From a virus, in the IMG/VR virus record IMGVR_UViG_3300037842_001004, positions 1 to 54,705 of that record: a DNA stretch of 54,705 nt; one strand, given 5' to 3'. This document shows positions 31,596 through 42,000 of this stretch, piece by piece. The notes under the pieces are model-generated. The model had not been told where the DNA came from, made no database searches, and saw nothing but the letters and a program-made list of their open reading frames with translations. Each line of letters begins with the position of its first letter. Positions within the stretch are counted from its first letter, which is position 1. The position numbers and the translations under genes are program-made.

Positions 31596-31835
31596 ATGGC
31601 TGAAGAGTTTGAGTTCTACATGCGCCTCAACGGCGAGCCTGTCGCCGTCAAGGACCGAACGGTCTACACGTTCCACGGACAGACCGGCGCGCTAAACCCG
31701 TCCAGTGTGCCGGCCCACATGGTCGAGCAGGACTGCATTCGCATCACGGCGGCGAAGGCCACGGAGTTGAAGGTGCAACTCCTGGCGAATGTGAAGGAGC
31801 GGTTCGCATCGGAGGCCCGGCGCAAGAACGGCTGA
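31596..31835 (+). CDS. Small hypothetical protein, 79 aa
   Basis: ATG 31596 with AGAGGAGAGGAG upstream, single gene behind the promoter at 31538. Beta-rich N-terminal half (EFEFYMRLNGEPVAVKDRTVYTF, shown in part) and C-terminal helix (KATELKVQLLANVKERFASE). No family recognised. Confidence 0.6.
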   Translation: MAEEFEFYMRLNGEPVAVKDRTVYTFHGQTGALNPSSVPAHMVEQDCIRITAAKATELKVQLLANVKERFASEARRKNG

Positions 31836-31869
31836 GACCGTCCCGCCGCGCGGTGCTAGACTCGGCCGC
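31836..31869 (+). repeat. Diverged repeat after stop codon, copy 2
   Basis: Counterpart of 31496-31528. In this copy the repeat contains TGCTAGACT, the extended -10 box placed just before GTG 31870; the two extra bases relative to copy 1 create that box. Confidence 0.5.
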
Positions 31870-31870
31870 G
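31854..31870 (+). promoter_or_regulatory. Extended -10 box for a probably leaderless start
   Basis: TGCTAGACT (31854-31862) ends 7 bases before GTG 31870, so the transcript would begin at the start codon. A partial -35 (GAGACC, 31834-31839) lies 17 bases upstream. No ribosome site precedes the GTG. Confidence 0.45.
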
Positions 31871-34800
31871 TGAACCCCGACCGAGCCAACCGAGCCCGCT
31901 TGCGCAAGTCGTTGGCGGGCATCGGTGCATCAGCAGCGCACGTCGCAAACGTGGCGAGGCTTCGCCAGCATCCGATGGGTCCGCCGCCAGGGCGCAACCG
32001 CAAGCGTTGGCCCTACCAGGGCACCGTCGACTTCCAAGGTCTGTCCGTTCGGGTCGAGAACGCCGCCGGCGACTTCCGCCGCGGTGTGTCGGACGACGGG
32101 ACGCCGTGGAAGACCAAGATGCGGGTCCACTACGGCGAGTTCGTCGGGACCCGCGGGACGGACGGCGACCCGGTCGACTGTTTCATCGGGCCACGCCGCT
32201 ACGCCCCGTTCGCCTACGTCGTCCACGCCCGAGACCGCCGCACCGACACCTACGACGAGTGCAAGGTGATGCTCGGGTTCTCGACCAGGGCCGAGGCCCT
32301 GGCGATGTACCGCGCGCACTACGACGGGACCGGCTGGGTCGACGGCGTCCGCAAGCTCGCGGTCGGCGAGCTGCGCGCGTGGCTCAGGGACCCCCGCAAC
32401 CGCGGCCGCAAGATCGGCGGCGGCCAAGAGCTGCGCAAGGCGATCCCGTTGCCGGCCGACCTCGGCCGGGCGCTCTGGGATGCCCAGGAGGGCGACCTCA
32501 CCAAAGGCAAGGCGCACAAGTACATCCGACGCGTCCGCAGGAACGGCCGGTGGGTCTACTTCTACAAGGTCACCGGCGGAGCTGGGCTCGGCCACCACGA
32601 CGAAATGCACGTCGGCGCCAAGTTCCGAATGCCGCTGACCTACTCGTCCAACCCAGAGAACCCGGTCGCGGGGCACTGGGAGGTCATCGGCGAGACCAAG
32701 GACGGGAAGATCCGGGTTCGTCACGACGAGTCCGGGGCCGAGCGGACGACGACCCGCGAGCAATTCTCGGAGGCCCTACGCGAGCATCACCGGGAGAGCA
32801 TCCGCGACGTCGGCCAGCGCGCGCACGAGGAGCACGTCGCAGCGTCGCTATACGGCTCGACGCGCCAACGAGAGCGCGCCGCGGAGCGCGTCCGCGAGCG
32901 GTTCCGGCAGTTCCCAGAGATGCAGCGGCTGCTATTCATCGCGCCGCCGGCGAAAGAGCCGAAGTGGCGCCCAAAGGGCCACCGGGAGCACGAGCACCTG
33001 AAGGCCGCCTTCCGCCTCTGCGAGAAGTACATCGACAACCCCCGCGGCCAGCTCGGACCCGCCGACACCGAAGCATGGAAGCCCGACGACAACGCCCGCC
33101 GGGCCGCGCGGCTGGCGCTCAAGGCCCTGGAGTTCTACGGGCACGACTTCGCGACCGCGACGCGCCTCTCGAAGCGAGCCGAGGCCCTGGGTATCGGTTC
33201 GTCGAAAGCCTTCGTCGAGCGGCTCCAGGCCATCGCCGCGGGCGACCCCAGCCTCAACCGGACGGGGCGCTACTACGACGTCAGCGCCTACGCCATGCGC
33301 GCCCTCTTCGCGTTCGAGCACGCCAAGGGTGAGCTGGCGATCGACCGCAAAGAGGACCTGAAGGGGAACGTCGCTCTCTACCTCGACACGCTCAGGCACG
33401 AGGCCCGGCGCAACTACATCAAGGGCCACGGGAACCGCGGGGGCATGGAGGCCCTGCGCGACATCCTCGGCCAGATCCGCACGAAGCGCGGGGTCAAGGC
33501 GTTCGAGGACATCCTGGCTTTCACGTCCAGCGCCAAGAGCGGTCCTGGACGTCGCGTGCGCCTCGCCCACGACGTCCTCGACCACGCCATCGCGACCGCA
33601 CAGGGGCGTCTGAAGTCGGCCGACAGGGAGATGGAGCGCCTGGGGCGCAGCGACCTGACCTCGACGTCGGGCCGCGCGACGCCGACCCTGGACGCCGCCA
33701 TCGAGAGCGACATCCAGGCCGTGCGCATCGCGAGCGGCTCGCTCACCGGCGCTCACCAGGAGTTCGGCCACGTCCTCGTGAGCGCCGACCGTCGCGTCCA
33801 CACCGAGAACTGGGAGTCGCGCGTACCTGACCACCGATTCTCCCAACTCCACCCGTCGAACTCGATGGTCCAACGCGCGTTCCGCGAGCGGTTCGGCGCC
33901 TCCGTCCACATCGAGGACGCCGTCTTCGACACGTTCAACTCACCACCGAGAGGACCGACGCCCAAATCCATGGAGAAGCGGTTCAAGTCCCTGGAGAAGG
34001 CGGCGTGGGGCATCCACGGCATGGGCGAGGGCGCGGCCGAGTGGGCGACCAACGCCGACAAGGCCGCCGCGGCAGAGGTGCGGATGGCGTCGGAGATGTC
34101 CACCGAGATGCGGGCCGACGCGCTGCGCAGCGTCTGGACGGCCCTGGAGGATATGGAGAAGTCGACCGGGCCTATCGACCTCTCCGGCCTACCCATTGTC
34201 ATCAGCGACCGCTTCGTGGGCACCGGGGCCGCGGCGCACTACAACGGGACGCACACGGCCGCCGAGTTGGGTGCCGACAAGCTCGTCAACGTCGACGTCG
34301 AGCCGAAGAACCGCGACTACCACAACGAGAACGCCGTCCGCGTGAAGCCGCACATCGCGCTCGGACTCAGGGCGGACAAGTCCCTCGGGCACGAGTTGGC
34401 GCACTACATCGAGAACCGGCTCACCATCCGCCCTGGCGGGCAAGATGCCGTTCACGACGCGCTGGCAAGCGCGGGGTTCGAGTGGGCGCACGCGAACGAC
34501 CCGTTCTTCTTCGAGCCAGAGAACCGGGAGTCCTGGGCGAAGGAGAAGCACGACCCGGGGATGCCGAAGGCGATCCTTGGGATGCTCCGTCGCGCGAAGC
34601 ACGTCGGAGGGCTCGTGTCGGAGGCTCAAGACGCCGGGTTCGCGGGCGGCGGGAAGTACCTGTCGACAATCGTCGCTCGCATCCTTCACTGGCGGGCGAA
34701 GGCCGACAAGCCAGCGTACCACGGCGACGGTAGCGCCGAGATAGCGAGCCTCGCAGACGGGATGCTCGCCAAGCTGCGCAAGCTCCCCGGCGGCCGCGAG

Positions 34801-35184
34801 GTCATCGATCTGCAGGAGGCCATCCAGAGCACCGGTGCCTACCAGCGGTTCGAGGAGATGGACAAAGAAGACAACCGAGGAAACCGGGGCATCATCGACG
34901 AGCTGTTCGGCCGCAAAGACGCGGCGTCGAGGCGCTACTGGGAGTCGGGGACGGAGATGACGGCGCGCGCCGTCGAGCAGTACCTCTACGAGGCCGGCGC
35001 GGCGCGAGGCGAGGTCAACACGACCCTGACGCACCCGCACTACAGCGGCGAGCCCGTGTTAGAGAGGTCGTCGGCCTACTTCGATCCGCACGAGTTCAAC
35101 AAGAAGATCGCCCCAAAGGTCAAGGCGCTCCTGGCGTCGATGGGCGAGCACATGACAAAGGCGTTGCTAGGGGGTGAGCGTTGA
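31870..35184 (+). CDS. Giant polyvalent protein 4: pyrophosphatase-like domain, KY module, zinc metallopeptidase
   Basis: 1104 aa from GTG 31870. Residues ~41-172: the inorganic-pyrophosphatase-like domain of phage polyvalent proteins (FQGLSVRVENAAGDFRRGV, WKTKMRVHYGEFVGTRGTDG, DPVDCFIGPRR). ~210-355: shared KY module (HKYIRRV, RWVYFYKVTGG, GHHDEMH, RHDESGAE). ~838-848: LGHELAHYIEN, an HExxH zinc-peptidase site; ~1023-1040 YWESGTEMTARAVEQYLYE, the motif often found after such peptidases in polyvalent proteins. The middle is helical. It overlaps the portal gene (TTGA), so it is likely made with the head proteins. Substrates unknown. Confidence 0.75.
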   Translation: MNPDRANRARLRKSLAGIGASAAHVANVARLRQHPMGPPPGRNRKRWPYQGTVDFQGLSVRVENAAGDFRRGVSDDGTPWKTKMRVHYGEFVGTRGTDGDPVDCFIGPRRYAPFAYVVHARDRRTDTYDECKVMLGFSTRAEALAMYRAHYDGTGWVDGVRKLAVGELRAWLRDPRNRGRKIGGGQELRKAIPLPADLGRALWDAQEGDLTKGKAHKYIRRVRRNGRWVYFYKVTGGAGLGHHDEMHVGAKFRMPLTYSSNPENPVAGHWEVIGETKDGKIRVRHDESGAERTTTREQFSEALREHHRESIRDVGQRAHEEHVAASLYGSTRQRERAAERVRERFRQFPEMQRLLFIAPPAKEPKWRPKGHREHEHLKAAFRLCEKYIDNPRGQLGPADTEAWKPDDNARRAARLALKALEFYGHDFATATRLSKRAEALGIGSSKAFVERLQAIAAGDPSLNRTGRYYDVSAYAMRALFAFEHAKGELAIDRKEDLKGNVALYLDTLRHEARRNYIKGHGNRGGMEALRDILGQIRTKRGVKAFEDILAFTSSAKSGPGRRVRLAHDVLDHAIATAQGRLKSADREMERLGRSDLTSTSGRATPTLDAAIESDIQAVRIASGSLTGAHQEFGHVLVSADRRVHTENWESRVPDHRFSQLHPSNSMVQRAFRERFGASVHIEDAVFDTFNSPPRGPTPKSMEKRFKSLEKAAWGIHGMGEGAAEWATNADKAAAAEVRMASEMSTEMRADALRSVWTALEDMEKSTGPIDLSGLPIVISDRFVGTGAAAHYNGTHTAAELGADKLVNVDVEPKNRDYHNENAVRVKPHIALGLRADKSLGHELAHYIENRLTIRPGGQDAVHDALASAGFEWAHANDPFFFEPENRESWAKEKHDPGMPKAILGMLRRAKHVGGLVSEAQDAGFAGGGKYLSTIVARILHWRAKADKPAYHGDGSAEIASLADGMLAKLRKLPGGREVIDLQEAIQSTGAYQRFEEMDKEDNRGNRGIIDELFGRKDAASRRYWESGTEMTARAVEQYLYEAGAARGEVNTTLTHPHYSGEPVLERSSAYFDPHEFNKKIAPKVKALLASMGEHMTKALLGGER

Positions 35185-36926
35185 GCGTCTTTACCGACAT
35201 GTTCGAGCTGGCGGGAGACGCCATCGAGGGCGCCGCCGACGGCCTCGTGAAGGCCCGGCGCGCCCGGCGCGGCCTCACGGAGACAGAGACAGCGGTCACC
35301 CAGGAGCGCGGCAAGGGCCGCGCGGGCATCGTCACCGACCCCGACTTCGAACTGAAGAACCGCGGCGGGTACGGCAAGGGTGACTTCGCAGAGCGCCCGA
35401 GCGGCCAGACCTGGGACACACTACGCCGCGTCGCTGCAGCCCCCCCGGTGGTCGCGCTCCACAACGTCCAGAAAGACGGCATCGCGGAGTTCTGCAACCC
35501 GCAGGACAACCCGCGGCTTCCGGGGTTCGGCGTCCGCATGCGGGACAAGGGCGCCCGCTACACGCCGTCGAAGGCTGAGGCGAAGGAACTCCACCGGTCG
35601 TCGCGCTTCATGCAGCATTGCGGCCACCTGAACGACATCGGGGAGCTGACGACGAGGACCGACTTCGAGGGGCTCGTCCGGCATTGCATGCCCGACTCCC
35701 TCCGCTTCGACCAATTCTGCATGCAGGTTGAACCGAAGCTCGGTTGGCAACCCGGCGCGATGACTCAGAAGTTCGTACCGCACCGCCTGCACTGGATCCC
35801 GGGCCACACGATCCGCCTCGCGATGCCGCCGACCGACGGCACCCCGTTGAAGGGCTCCGACCTCAAGACCCACCGGTACGTCCAGGTCGACCGCCACGAC
35901 GAGGTGCTCGCCAAGTTCGCGCCGCAGCAACTCATGTTCGGCGTGCTCAACCCGCACCCCGACATCGAGAACGCCGGCTACGGTTGGTCCGACCTGGAGA
36001 AGCTCACGGACGTGTTGACGGCGTGGCTCTACGGCTACGCGTACAACCGGAACTACTTCAAGCAGGGCGCCAACGTGAAGGGCATCTTGCACTTCGACGA
36101 GGAGCCGCCGCGCGGCCAACAACGCCGGTTCGAGCGGTACTTTCACGCGCTCATCACTGGGGTGGGCAACGCGCACAAGGTGCCGATCGCCTGGGGCGGC
36201 AAAGCGAGCTGGTTGAGCCTGGGCCAGAACAACCGCGATATGGAGTTCAACGAGTGGATGAACTTCCTCACGAAGCTCCTATGCGCGATCGCCGGCGTTG
36301 ATCCGGCTGAGATTCACTTCGTGTTCGGCAACACGGGCCAGTCAAGCGCGATGGGGAGCGCCAGCGTCGACGAGAAGATCACCCAGAGCCGCGCGCGCTG
36401 GCTCCGCCCGAGGGTCCGCGCGCTGTTCAAGTGGCTGAACCACTACGTGATCTGGCCCATGAACCCGGACGTCGAAATCTTCGCGACCGGGATCGACATG
36501 GAGAGCGCCGACGCGGAGCACAAGCGGTACATGGACCTCGCTGAGAAGACGCATTACATCGACGAGGTCCGCGCCATGATGGGCGACGGGCCGCTCGAAG
36601 CCGTGCCCGAGGATATGCAGAAGAACCCCGGCAAGGTGATCCTCAACCAGACGTGGCAGCAGGCGACGCAGAGCATGGACGGCATGGAAGAGGGCGGCGG
36701 CGGCGAGGAGGGCGGCGAGGAAGGCGGGGGGGGCGAGGGCGCACCCGAGGACGGCGACGACAAGGCCGCCGAGGACCGTCTGATGGGCGGCGTTGACGAC
36801 GAGGGGGGTGACAGCGGCGGCGGTGGTGGGGATGATGGTGGTGAGCAGGCCGAGGGCCTGTACGATGCGAGCATGATCAAGTCCGGCTCGGCTCGTGATA
36901 GAGTCCGAGCCACTTTGGAACTCTGA
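35181..36926 (+). CDS. Portal protein
   Basis: 581 aa from TTG 35181 (TTGA overlap). Residues ~190-430 follow the HK97/SPP1-type portal core: RLHWIPGHTIRLAMPP, GYGWSDLEKLTDVLTAWLYG, NYFKQGANVKGILHF, NAHKVPIAWGG, WLSLGQNNRDMEFNEWMNF and LLCAIAGVDPAEIHF. The dodecameric portal sits at one capsid vertex as DNA channel and docking point for terminase and tail. The C-terminal ~80 residues are almost pure Gly/Glu/Asp, a low-complexity acidic tail. Unusually, the portal lies 20 kb from the terminase and 13 kb before the protease/capsid genes. Confidence 0.9.
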   Translation: MSVFTDMFELAGDAIEGAADGLVKARRARRGLTETETAVTQERGKGRAGIVTDPDFELKNRGGYGKGDFAERPSGQTWDTLRRVAAAPPVVALHNVQKDGIAEFCNPQDNPRLPGFGVRMRDKGARYTPSKAEAKELHRSSRFMQHCGHLNDIGELTTRTDFEGLVRHCMPDSLRFDQFCMQVEPKLGWQPGAMTQKFVPHRLHWIPGHTIRLAMPPTDGTPLKGSDLKTHRYVQVDRHDEVLAKFAPQQLMFGVLNPHPDIENAGYGWSDLEKLTDVLTAWLYGYAYNRNYFKQGANVKGILHFDEEPPRGQQRRFERYFHALITGVGNAHKVPIAWGGKASWLSLGQNNRDMEFNEWMNFLTKLLCAIAGVDPAEIHFVFGNTGQSSAMGSASVDEKITQSRARWLRPRVRALFKWLNHYVIWPMNPDVEIFATGIDMESADAEHKRYMDLAEKTHYIDEVRAMMGDGPLEAVPEDMQKNPGKVILNQTWQQATQSMDGMEEGGGGEEGGEEGGGGEGAPEDGDDKAAEDRLMGGVDDEGGDSGGGGGDDGGEQAEGLYDASMIKSGSARDRVRATLEL

Positions 36927-36948
36927 CCCCGACCGGGAGAGACTCAAC

Positions 36949-37395
36949 ATGAAGCACGGACGCGACGCATCGCCCTCCGACCTCTTCGCCGGCGGCGGCC
37001 CTGGCCTCGGCGACAAGAACTGGCACACCGAGCAGTTCGACATCGACGTCCCCGTCGACGAGACCATCTACGGCTACCTCAAGGTGCCGTATTCGGGCTT
37101 CATCAAGCGGGTCGAGATGACGCGAGCGGTGGCCGGTGACACGGGCGCCAAGCTCGACGCCCGCGTCATCCTGAACGGGACCACGATCCAGGCGGCCGAT
37201 ATGACCATCGCCAACGCCGACGCCGTGACCGTGGCACCCGTGGCCGTGCTCGACACCGACCACGCGCGCTACGACGCGACAGAGGCGGCGATTGCCGTCC
37301 AGTCCGGCGACCTGATCCAGGTCGAGGTCAAGGACGTCGAGACCGCCGCCGACTCCGGCAAGGGCCTGACCGTCCTCCTGACCATCCTCCGCTAG
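36949..37395 (+). CDS. Beta-rich structural protein candidate, 148 aa
   Basis: ATG 36949 with GGGAGAG seven bases upstream; ATG 36895 lies inside the portal gene and is rejected. Alternating strands dominate (TIYGYLKVPYSGFIKRVEMT, AKLDARVILNGTTIQ, DLIQVEVKDVET). Its position between portal and minor head gene suggests a head-decoration or head-fibre protein. No family recognised. Confidence 0.55.
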   Translation: MKHGRDASPSDLFAGGGPGLGDKNWHTEQFDIDVPVDETIYGYLKVPYSGFIKRVEMTRAVAGDTGAKLDARVILNGTTIQAADMTIANADAVTVAPVAVLDTDHARYDATEAAIAVQSGDLIQVEVKDVETAADSGKGLTVLLTILR

Positions 37396-37416
37396 ACCCT
37401 CTCGGAGGAGGCCCCC

Positions 37417-37824
37417 GTGGCGCTCACCGCATCGTTTGCCGTCGACTTCGCTGTGTTCGCGCAGCAGTACGGCACGGCCACGACTGCGGCCGCCGAACGC
37501 GGCGCCACGGTGGCGCGCCTGTTGAAGCAGACCGTCAGCGTCCTGACCCGTTCGTCGTCTCACCCTCAGCTCGAAGTCGCCGCGGGTGAGACGGTCCAGG
37601 TGAACCTCGGGAGCATGGGCTCACCGAAGTTCATCTTGGTCGAGAGCGACCTCGTCATCAATCTGAGGACCAGCGCCGTCGACGGTGAAGCCTGGGCGCT
37701 GACGCCGCTCGGCACCGGGCTTCCGGCGATCGCGCTGTTGACAGTGCCTGTTGCCGGCGTCTGGCTGCACAACGCCGGCGCCGCGGCTGCAACGGTCAGC
37801 GTTCACGCGCTCGGCACGGAGTAG
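37417..37824 (+). CDS. Beta-rich structural protein candidate, 135 aa
   Basis: GTG 37417 with GGAGG upstream. Hydrophobic/Ala-rich helix at the start (FAVDFAVFAQQYGTATTAAA), then strands (FILVESDLVINLRTSA, VAGVWLHNAGAAAATVSVHA). Similar in style to the previous gene; probably part of the virion. No family recognised. Confidence 0.55.
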   Translation: MALTASFAVDFAVFAQQYGTATTAAAERGATVARLLKQTVSVLTRSSSHPQLEVAAGETVQVNLGSMGSPKFILVESDLVINLRTSAVDGEAWALTPLGTGLPAIALLTVPVAGVWLHNAGAAAATVSVHALGTE

Positions 37825-37829
37825 CCCCG

Positions 37830-39092
37830 GTGCGCGTCGATGTCGACGCTGAGCCGGGCGAACTGACAGCGAGGATCGGCGAGTGGGTCCCCGCCATCCT
37901 GGCGAAGGCGGACGCCGACCCGGAGTTCGTCAAGGCCGTCAGCGACGCCCTGGCACCCCACGGCGGGACGGGCGAGCCCTGGCCCTGGCCGCTGGGCCAC
38001 GAACTCGAACACGAGGTCACAGAGGCCGTCAGGCGCCGCTACGGGTTGCTACTCGACCGGCTCGCCGCGGAACCCATGTTCAAGCCCGAAGGCGACGCCC
38101 TGGTGAAGGCCGCCGCGAGGGCGTGGATCACCGCGGACCGGCTCCACCGTCTGCGCGACATCGTCTCATCGGAGCACGCGGCACTCGCGGTCGAGCTGTT
38201 CGGTCCCGGGGTCCTGAGCGCGAGCCAACTCGCCCAGCTCCGGCAGGCCGGGATCCTCACGGACGCCGACGTCGCGCGCGGCCGCCGCGACGGTCTGCGG
38301 ACCGGGCTCGGTGATGCACACTTGCTCGGCGCGGTCATCGCGGCCGACCCTGGCAGGGGGCGCACGCTCACCCTGGCTGAAGCGCGGTCCCGCGCACGCC
38401 GACTCGCCCCGACCACGATGCGCGACCGGCAAGCGGCCGTCGCTCGCCTTCGCGGCGGGCAACAGATCGTCGGCCTGGGGAACCGGGTGGCGGACGACCT
38501 CACGACGATCGCGATCGTCAACGACGACGAGCGCGCCCAGCGGTACCGGGCGAGGGTCTCGGAGGCGGTCGCGCAACAGGCGGAGGAGGGCTTCGACGCT
38601 GGCGAGCTTCGCCAACGTATCGCTCAGGCCCTGGAGGGCGACTACGCGCGCGACATCAACCGGATAGTCATCACGGAGACCCACGCGGCCATCCAGGGTG
38701 GCGTCGCGGCCGGCTTGCTCGACCGCTACGGTGACGAGGTCGACTGCGCGGTGGTGCCGGCCCCCGGTGCTTGTCCCGTCTGCCACAGGCTCTACACCGG
38801 CCCCGACGGGCCTATCGTCTGGCGCGCGGGCCTATTGCCCCCGTCGACGGTGAACTTCCAGCGCAAGGCGGCCGCCCGGGTCGCCTGCATTCCGCCGGCG
38901 CACCCCCATTGCCGTTGCGAGCTTGTCTACGTTCCGGCCGGGTGGAGGGTCAGTGAGGAGGGGCAGGTGTTGCCCCCGCTGAAGAAGTCCGAGGTCCCCG
39001 ACGTGGACGTCGACCCCGTGGTCGACGATCATGGGGACCAACACGCGCACCCGTTCACCTGGGGCCGTCACTTCGGAGATGACAGATGTTGA
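37830..39092 (+). CDS. MuF-like minor head (head morphogenesis) protein
   Basis: 420 aa from GTG 37830 with GGAG upstream. Residues ~275-375 show the Phage_Mu_F core: RIVITETHAAIQGGVAAGLL, then CPVCHRLYTG and PPAHPHCRCEL, the Cys/His pattern of the family. The N-terminal 270 residues are helical. MuF proteins assemble with the portal inside the procapsid and are often fused or adjacent to effector domains, which fits the polyvalent neighbours. The acidic/His tail overlaps the next giant gene by 7 bases. Confidence 0.8.
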   Translation: MRVDVDAEPGELTARIGEWVPAILAKADADPEFVKAVSDALAPHGGTGEPWPWPLGHELEHEVTEAVRRRYGLLLDRLAAEPMFKPEGDALVKAAARAWITADRLHRLRDIVSSEHAALAVELFGPGVLSASQLAQLRQAGILTDADVARGRRDGLRTGLGDAHLLGAVIAADPGRGRTLTLAEARSRARRLAPTTMRDRQAAVARLRGGQQIVGLGNRVADDLTTIAIVNDDERAQRYRARVSEAVAQQAEEGFDAGELRQRIAQALEGDYARDINRIVITETHAAIQGGVAAGLLDRYGDEVDCAVVPAPGACPVCHRLYTGPDGPIVWRAGLLPPSTVNFQRKAAARVACIPPAHPHCRCELVYVPAGWRVSEEGQVLPPLKKSEVPDVDVDPVVDDHGDQHAHPFTWGRHFGDDRC

Positions 39093-42000
39093 GTTGGGGA
39101 ACCGCACTAGATGGTCGCCAGGGCGTGGTTTTCACGCTCCACACGAACGATATGGCGAAGGGCTTCGACGGCGGCCCGGTCCGCATGGTCGAGTTGCCGA
39201 CCCTGATCGGGGTGCTGCTTTCGAACAGTCTCGAACTGCGCCTGGAGAAGGGCGCCGGCCACAAGTACATGCGCAAGGTCTGGACGGGTAGCCGTTGGCG
39301 CTACTTCTACAGCGTCTCCGGCGGAGCTGGGCTCGGGCATCACGACGAGTTCCACGAGGGCGCGAAGTTCAAGCTCGCGCACGGCGGGAAGGCCGGTCAC
39401 TTCGAGGTCACCGGGAAGACCGACGACGGCAAGCTCAAGATCAAGCACGACGAGAGCGGGCACGAGGAGCACCTCCACCCCGACGCCCTGAAGGAGATGC
39501 TCCACCGGGAGCACGCCGACGCGCTCGACGGCCACACGAAGAAGATCGCCCAGGACCTGAAGGACGTTGCGAAGCACGGCTCCGACAAGCAGAAGGCCCG
39601 ACTGCAGGCGGAGGCCGGCAAGTACGGCCACACGGAGCACTTGACCGACGCTGGCAAGGCCAAGGCCAAGGCCGGCGCTGGCGCTGGCGGCGAGGCCGAG
39701 GGCGGCGGCAAGGGCGACAAAGACAAAGAGGCGGCCGCCCGGAAGAAGGAGCAAGTCGCCGCGGTCTGGGGCGACAAGTCCGGGCGTGATGCCGCCGACA
39801 GGGAGGCCAAGGCCGCGGCGAAGACGCGGAGCGGGAAGGGCATTCCCGCGCATACCAACGAGCACGGCGACCACGACAAGGACAAGGTGGGGGAGGCGAC
39901 GAAGGACTGGTCGGCCAGCGATCACGACGACGCCGCGGCCCACCACGACAAGGCCGCCCGAGAGTCCGACGAGAAGTCGGGGCTCGAAGGCGAGGACTAC
40001 GACAAGCACCAGAAGGACTACAACGCGCACCTCGACGCGGCCGGCCAACACGAGGACGCCGCCGAAGCGAAGCACGCCGACGCGCTCGAAGCCGACGATG
40101 CGTCGAAGGGGAAGGTCCGCGAGGTCGCCAAGGTGATGAACGAGGGCGCGGCCCGCATCCAGGGGATCGCCGCCAAGGGGTTCGACCGGGAGCGAGAGGT
40201 TGGCGACCACGCCGTCTACCGCTCGAAGGACGGTGCAATCAGTTTCACGGCGAAGAAGGACGCGAGCCCGAGCGACGTCGCACACGCGTTCGTTGACGAG
40301 ATGGTCCGTCGGCAGTTGGAAACGACGGCCGGCGATCACAAGATGACCGACGGCGAGCAGAAGACGGCCCGCGCCGTCCTGCGCCGCACGCTCGACGTCT
40401 CGAAGATCGTCGGGGCGCTCGGCCCGATCGGGCACGCCAAGCCCGAAGCCAAGCCTAAATCCCCCCTGGCGGCCAAGGCCGCGGCCGAGGACGCGCACGC
40501 CACGAAGGAGAGCGCGCGCCATGAGGCGAAGGCGAAGGAGCACCAGACAGCCGCCGACGACCTCGACCGGGGCGTCGAGTCGCGCGGGATCCATCAGGTG
40601 GCAGCGACGCAGCACCGAGGGGCCGCCGCCGCGCACGAGAGACTGAGCGACTCGGCCGATTCGCGGTCACGTATCGCAGACGGTCACAGCGAGCAGGCCG
40701 GCGCCCACGACGCGAAGGCCGACGAGAAGAAGGAGCGCGAGACCGGGCCGGGCCGGGGCAAAAAGGGGACGTTCGGGGACGAGAAGAAGCCCGGGAAGGG
40801 GATGTCCGCGGACGAGTTCGCTGACAATGTCTCGGACATCGGAACCAGTAGCGCGGAGCGCGCCGCGAAGGCGAAGGGCCGGGCGGCCGGCAAGGCGGAC
40901 GCCAAGGTTGCAGTCGCGGCCGCAAAGCAGAAGTCCGGTGACGAGTCGACCGCGGCCGTCGCAACGGACAAAACCGAGTTCGGCCAGGGGAAGCGCGAGG
41001 ACAATGCGACCCGCGAGGCGGCCTCGAACCACCACGGCCAGGAGGGCAACAAGCACCTCAAAGCTGCGAAGGCGGCAGACGCGGCCGGGGATCACGACCT
41101 CCGCGATGCGCACGTCGCAGCGGGCAAGGCGCACGTCCTGGCGCGCAAGAGCGGCGGGTACCACCGGGCGATGGCCGACGCGGCGACGAAGGCAATCTCG
41201 GATGCCCAGGCCCGCGCGCTGAAGCCGGACGCCGACGAGAAGAAGGAGCGGGAGACCGGCCCAGGCAAGGGCAAGAAGGGCACGTTCGGGGACGACGACG
41301 CCGGCCAGAGCCCCGCGCACGCCAAGTGGGAGGCCCAATACCGGAAGTACAAGGAAGGCTCCGGCAGCTACCCGAAGAGTCGCGGCCGGGCCGGCGTCGA
41401 CAAGGCCGCGATGGACGCGATCACGGCGAAGGTGGACGCCGAGCACGACGAGACTCGACGCCAGGAGTCGACCGGCAAGGCCGAGGGCCACAACGCCGAG
41501 GTCGAGCGGCACGAGAAGGCGGCGAGCTTCCACAGGGATGCCGCAAAGAAGGAACTCGGATTCAACGCCGCCACCGCCCACAAGGACGCGGAGGGGGCTC
41601 ACGACACGGCAGCGCATCACCACCGCGGCGCCAGCGAAAGCTGGAAGGCGCACGCGATGGGTCAGCCCGGTCGAGGCGCCCCGGCCAGGAGCACGACGGC
41701 GGCGACGGAGAGCGCGCGGGCCGACAAGGCGAGCGAGAGGAGCCGGCGACTGGCGAAGCCCGAGCCCGAGCCAAAGGCGGCAGCTCCTGCAGCGAAGCCC
41801 GAGGCCGCACCCGGCGAGATGCCAACAAGCGTCGGGGATATGAAGGCCGAGCACATCGCCCAGCTCCGCGGGACCGGAGATTGGACCAAGGGCGGCGTCA
41901 ACCGGACGAACAAAGACGGCTCAAACAGCGACACCCAGGGCGAGGTCGGCCACGGCATGAACGTCTTCAAGGAACAGGGGGCTTTTTTGATCGGCCATGA

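Noticed and set aside
36895-36948. Earlier ATG for the gene at 36949
   Set aside because: It lies within the portal coding end and lacks a ribosome site; ATG 36949 has GGGAGAG at good spacing.
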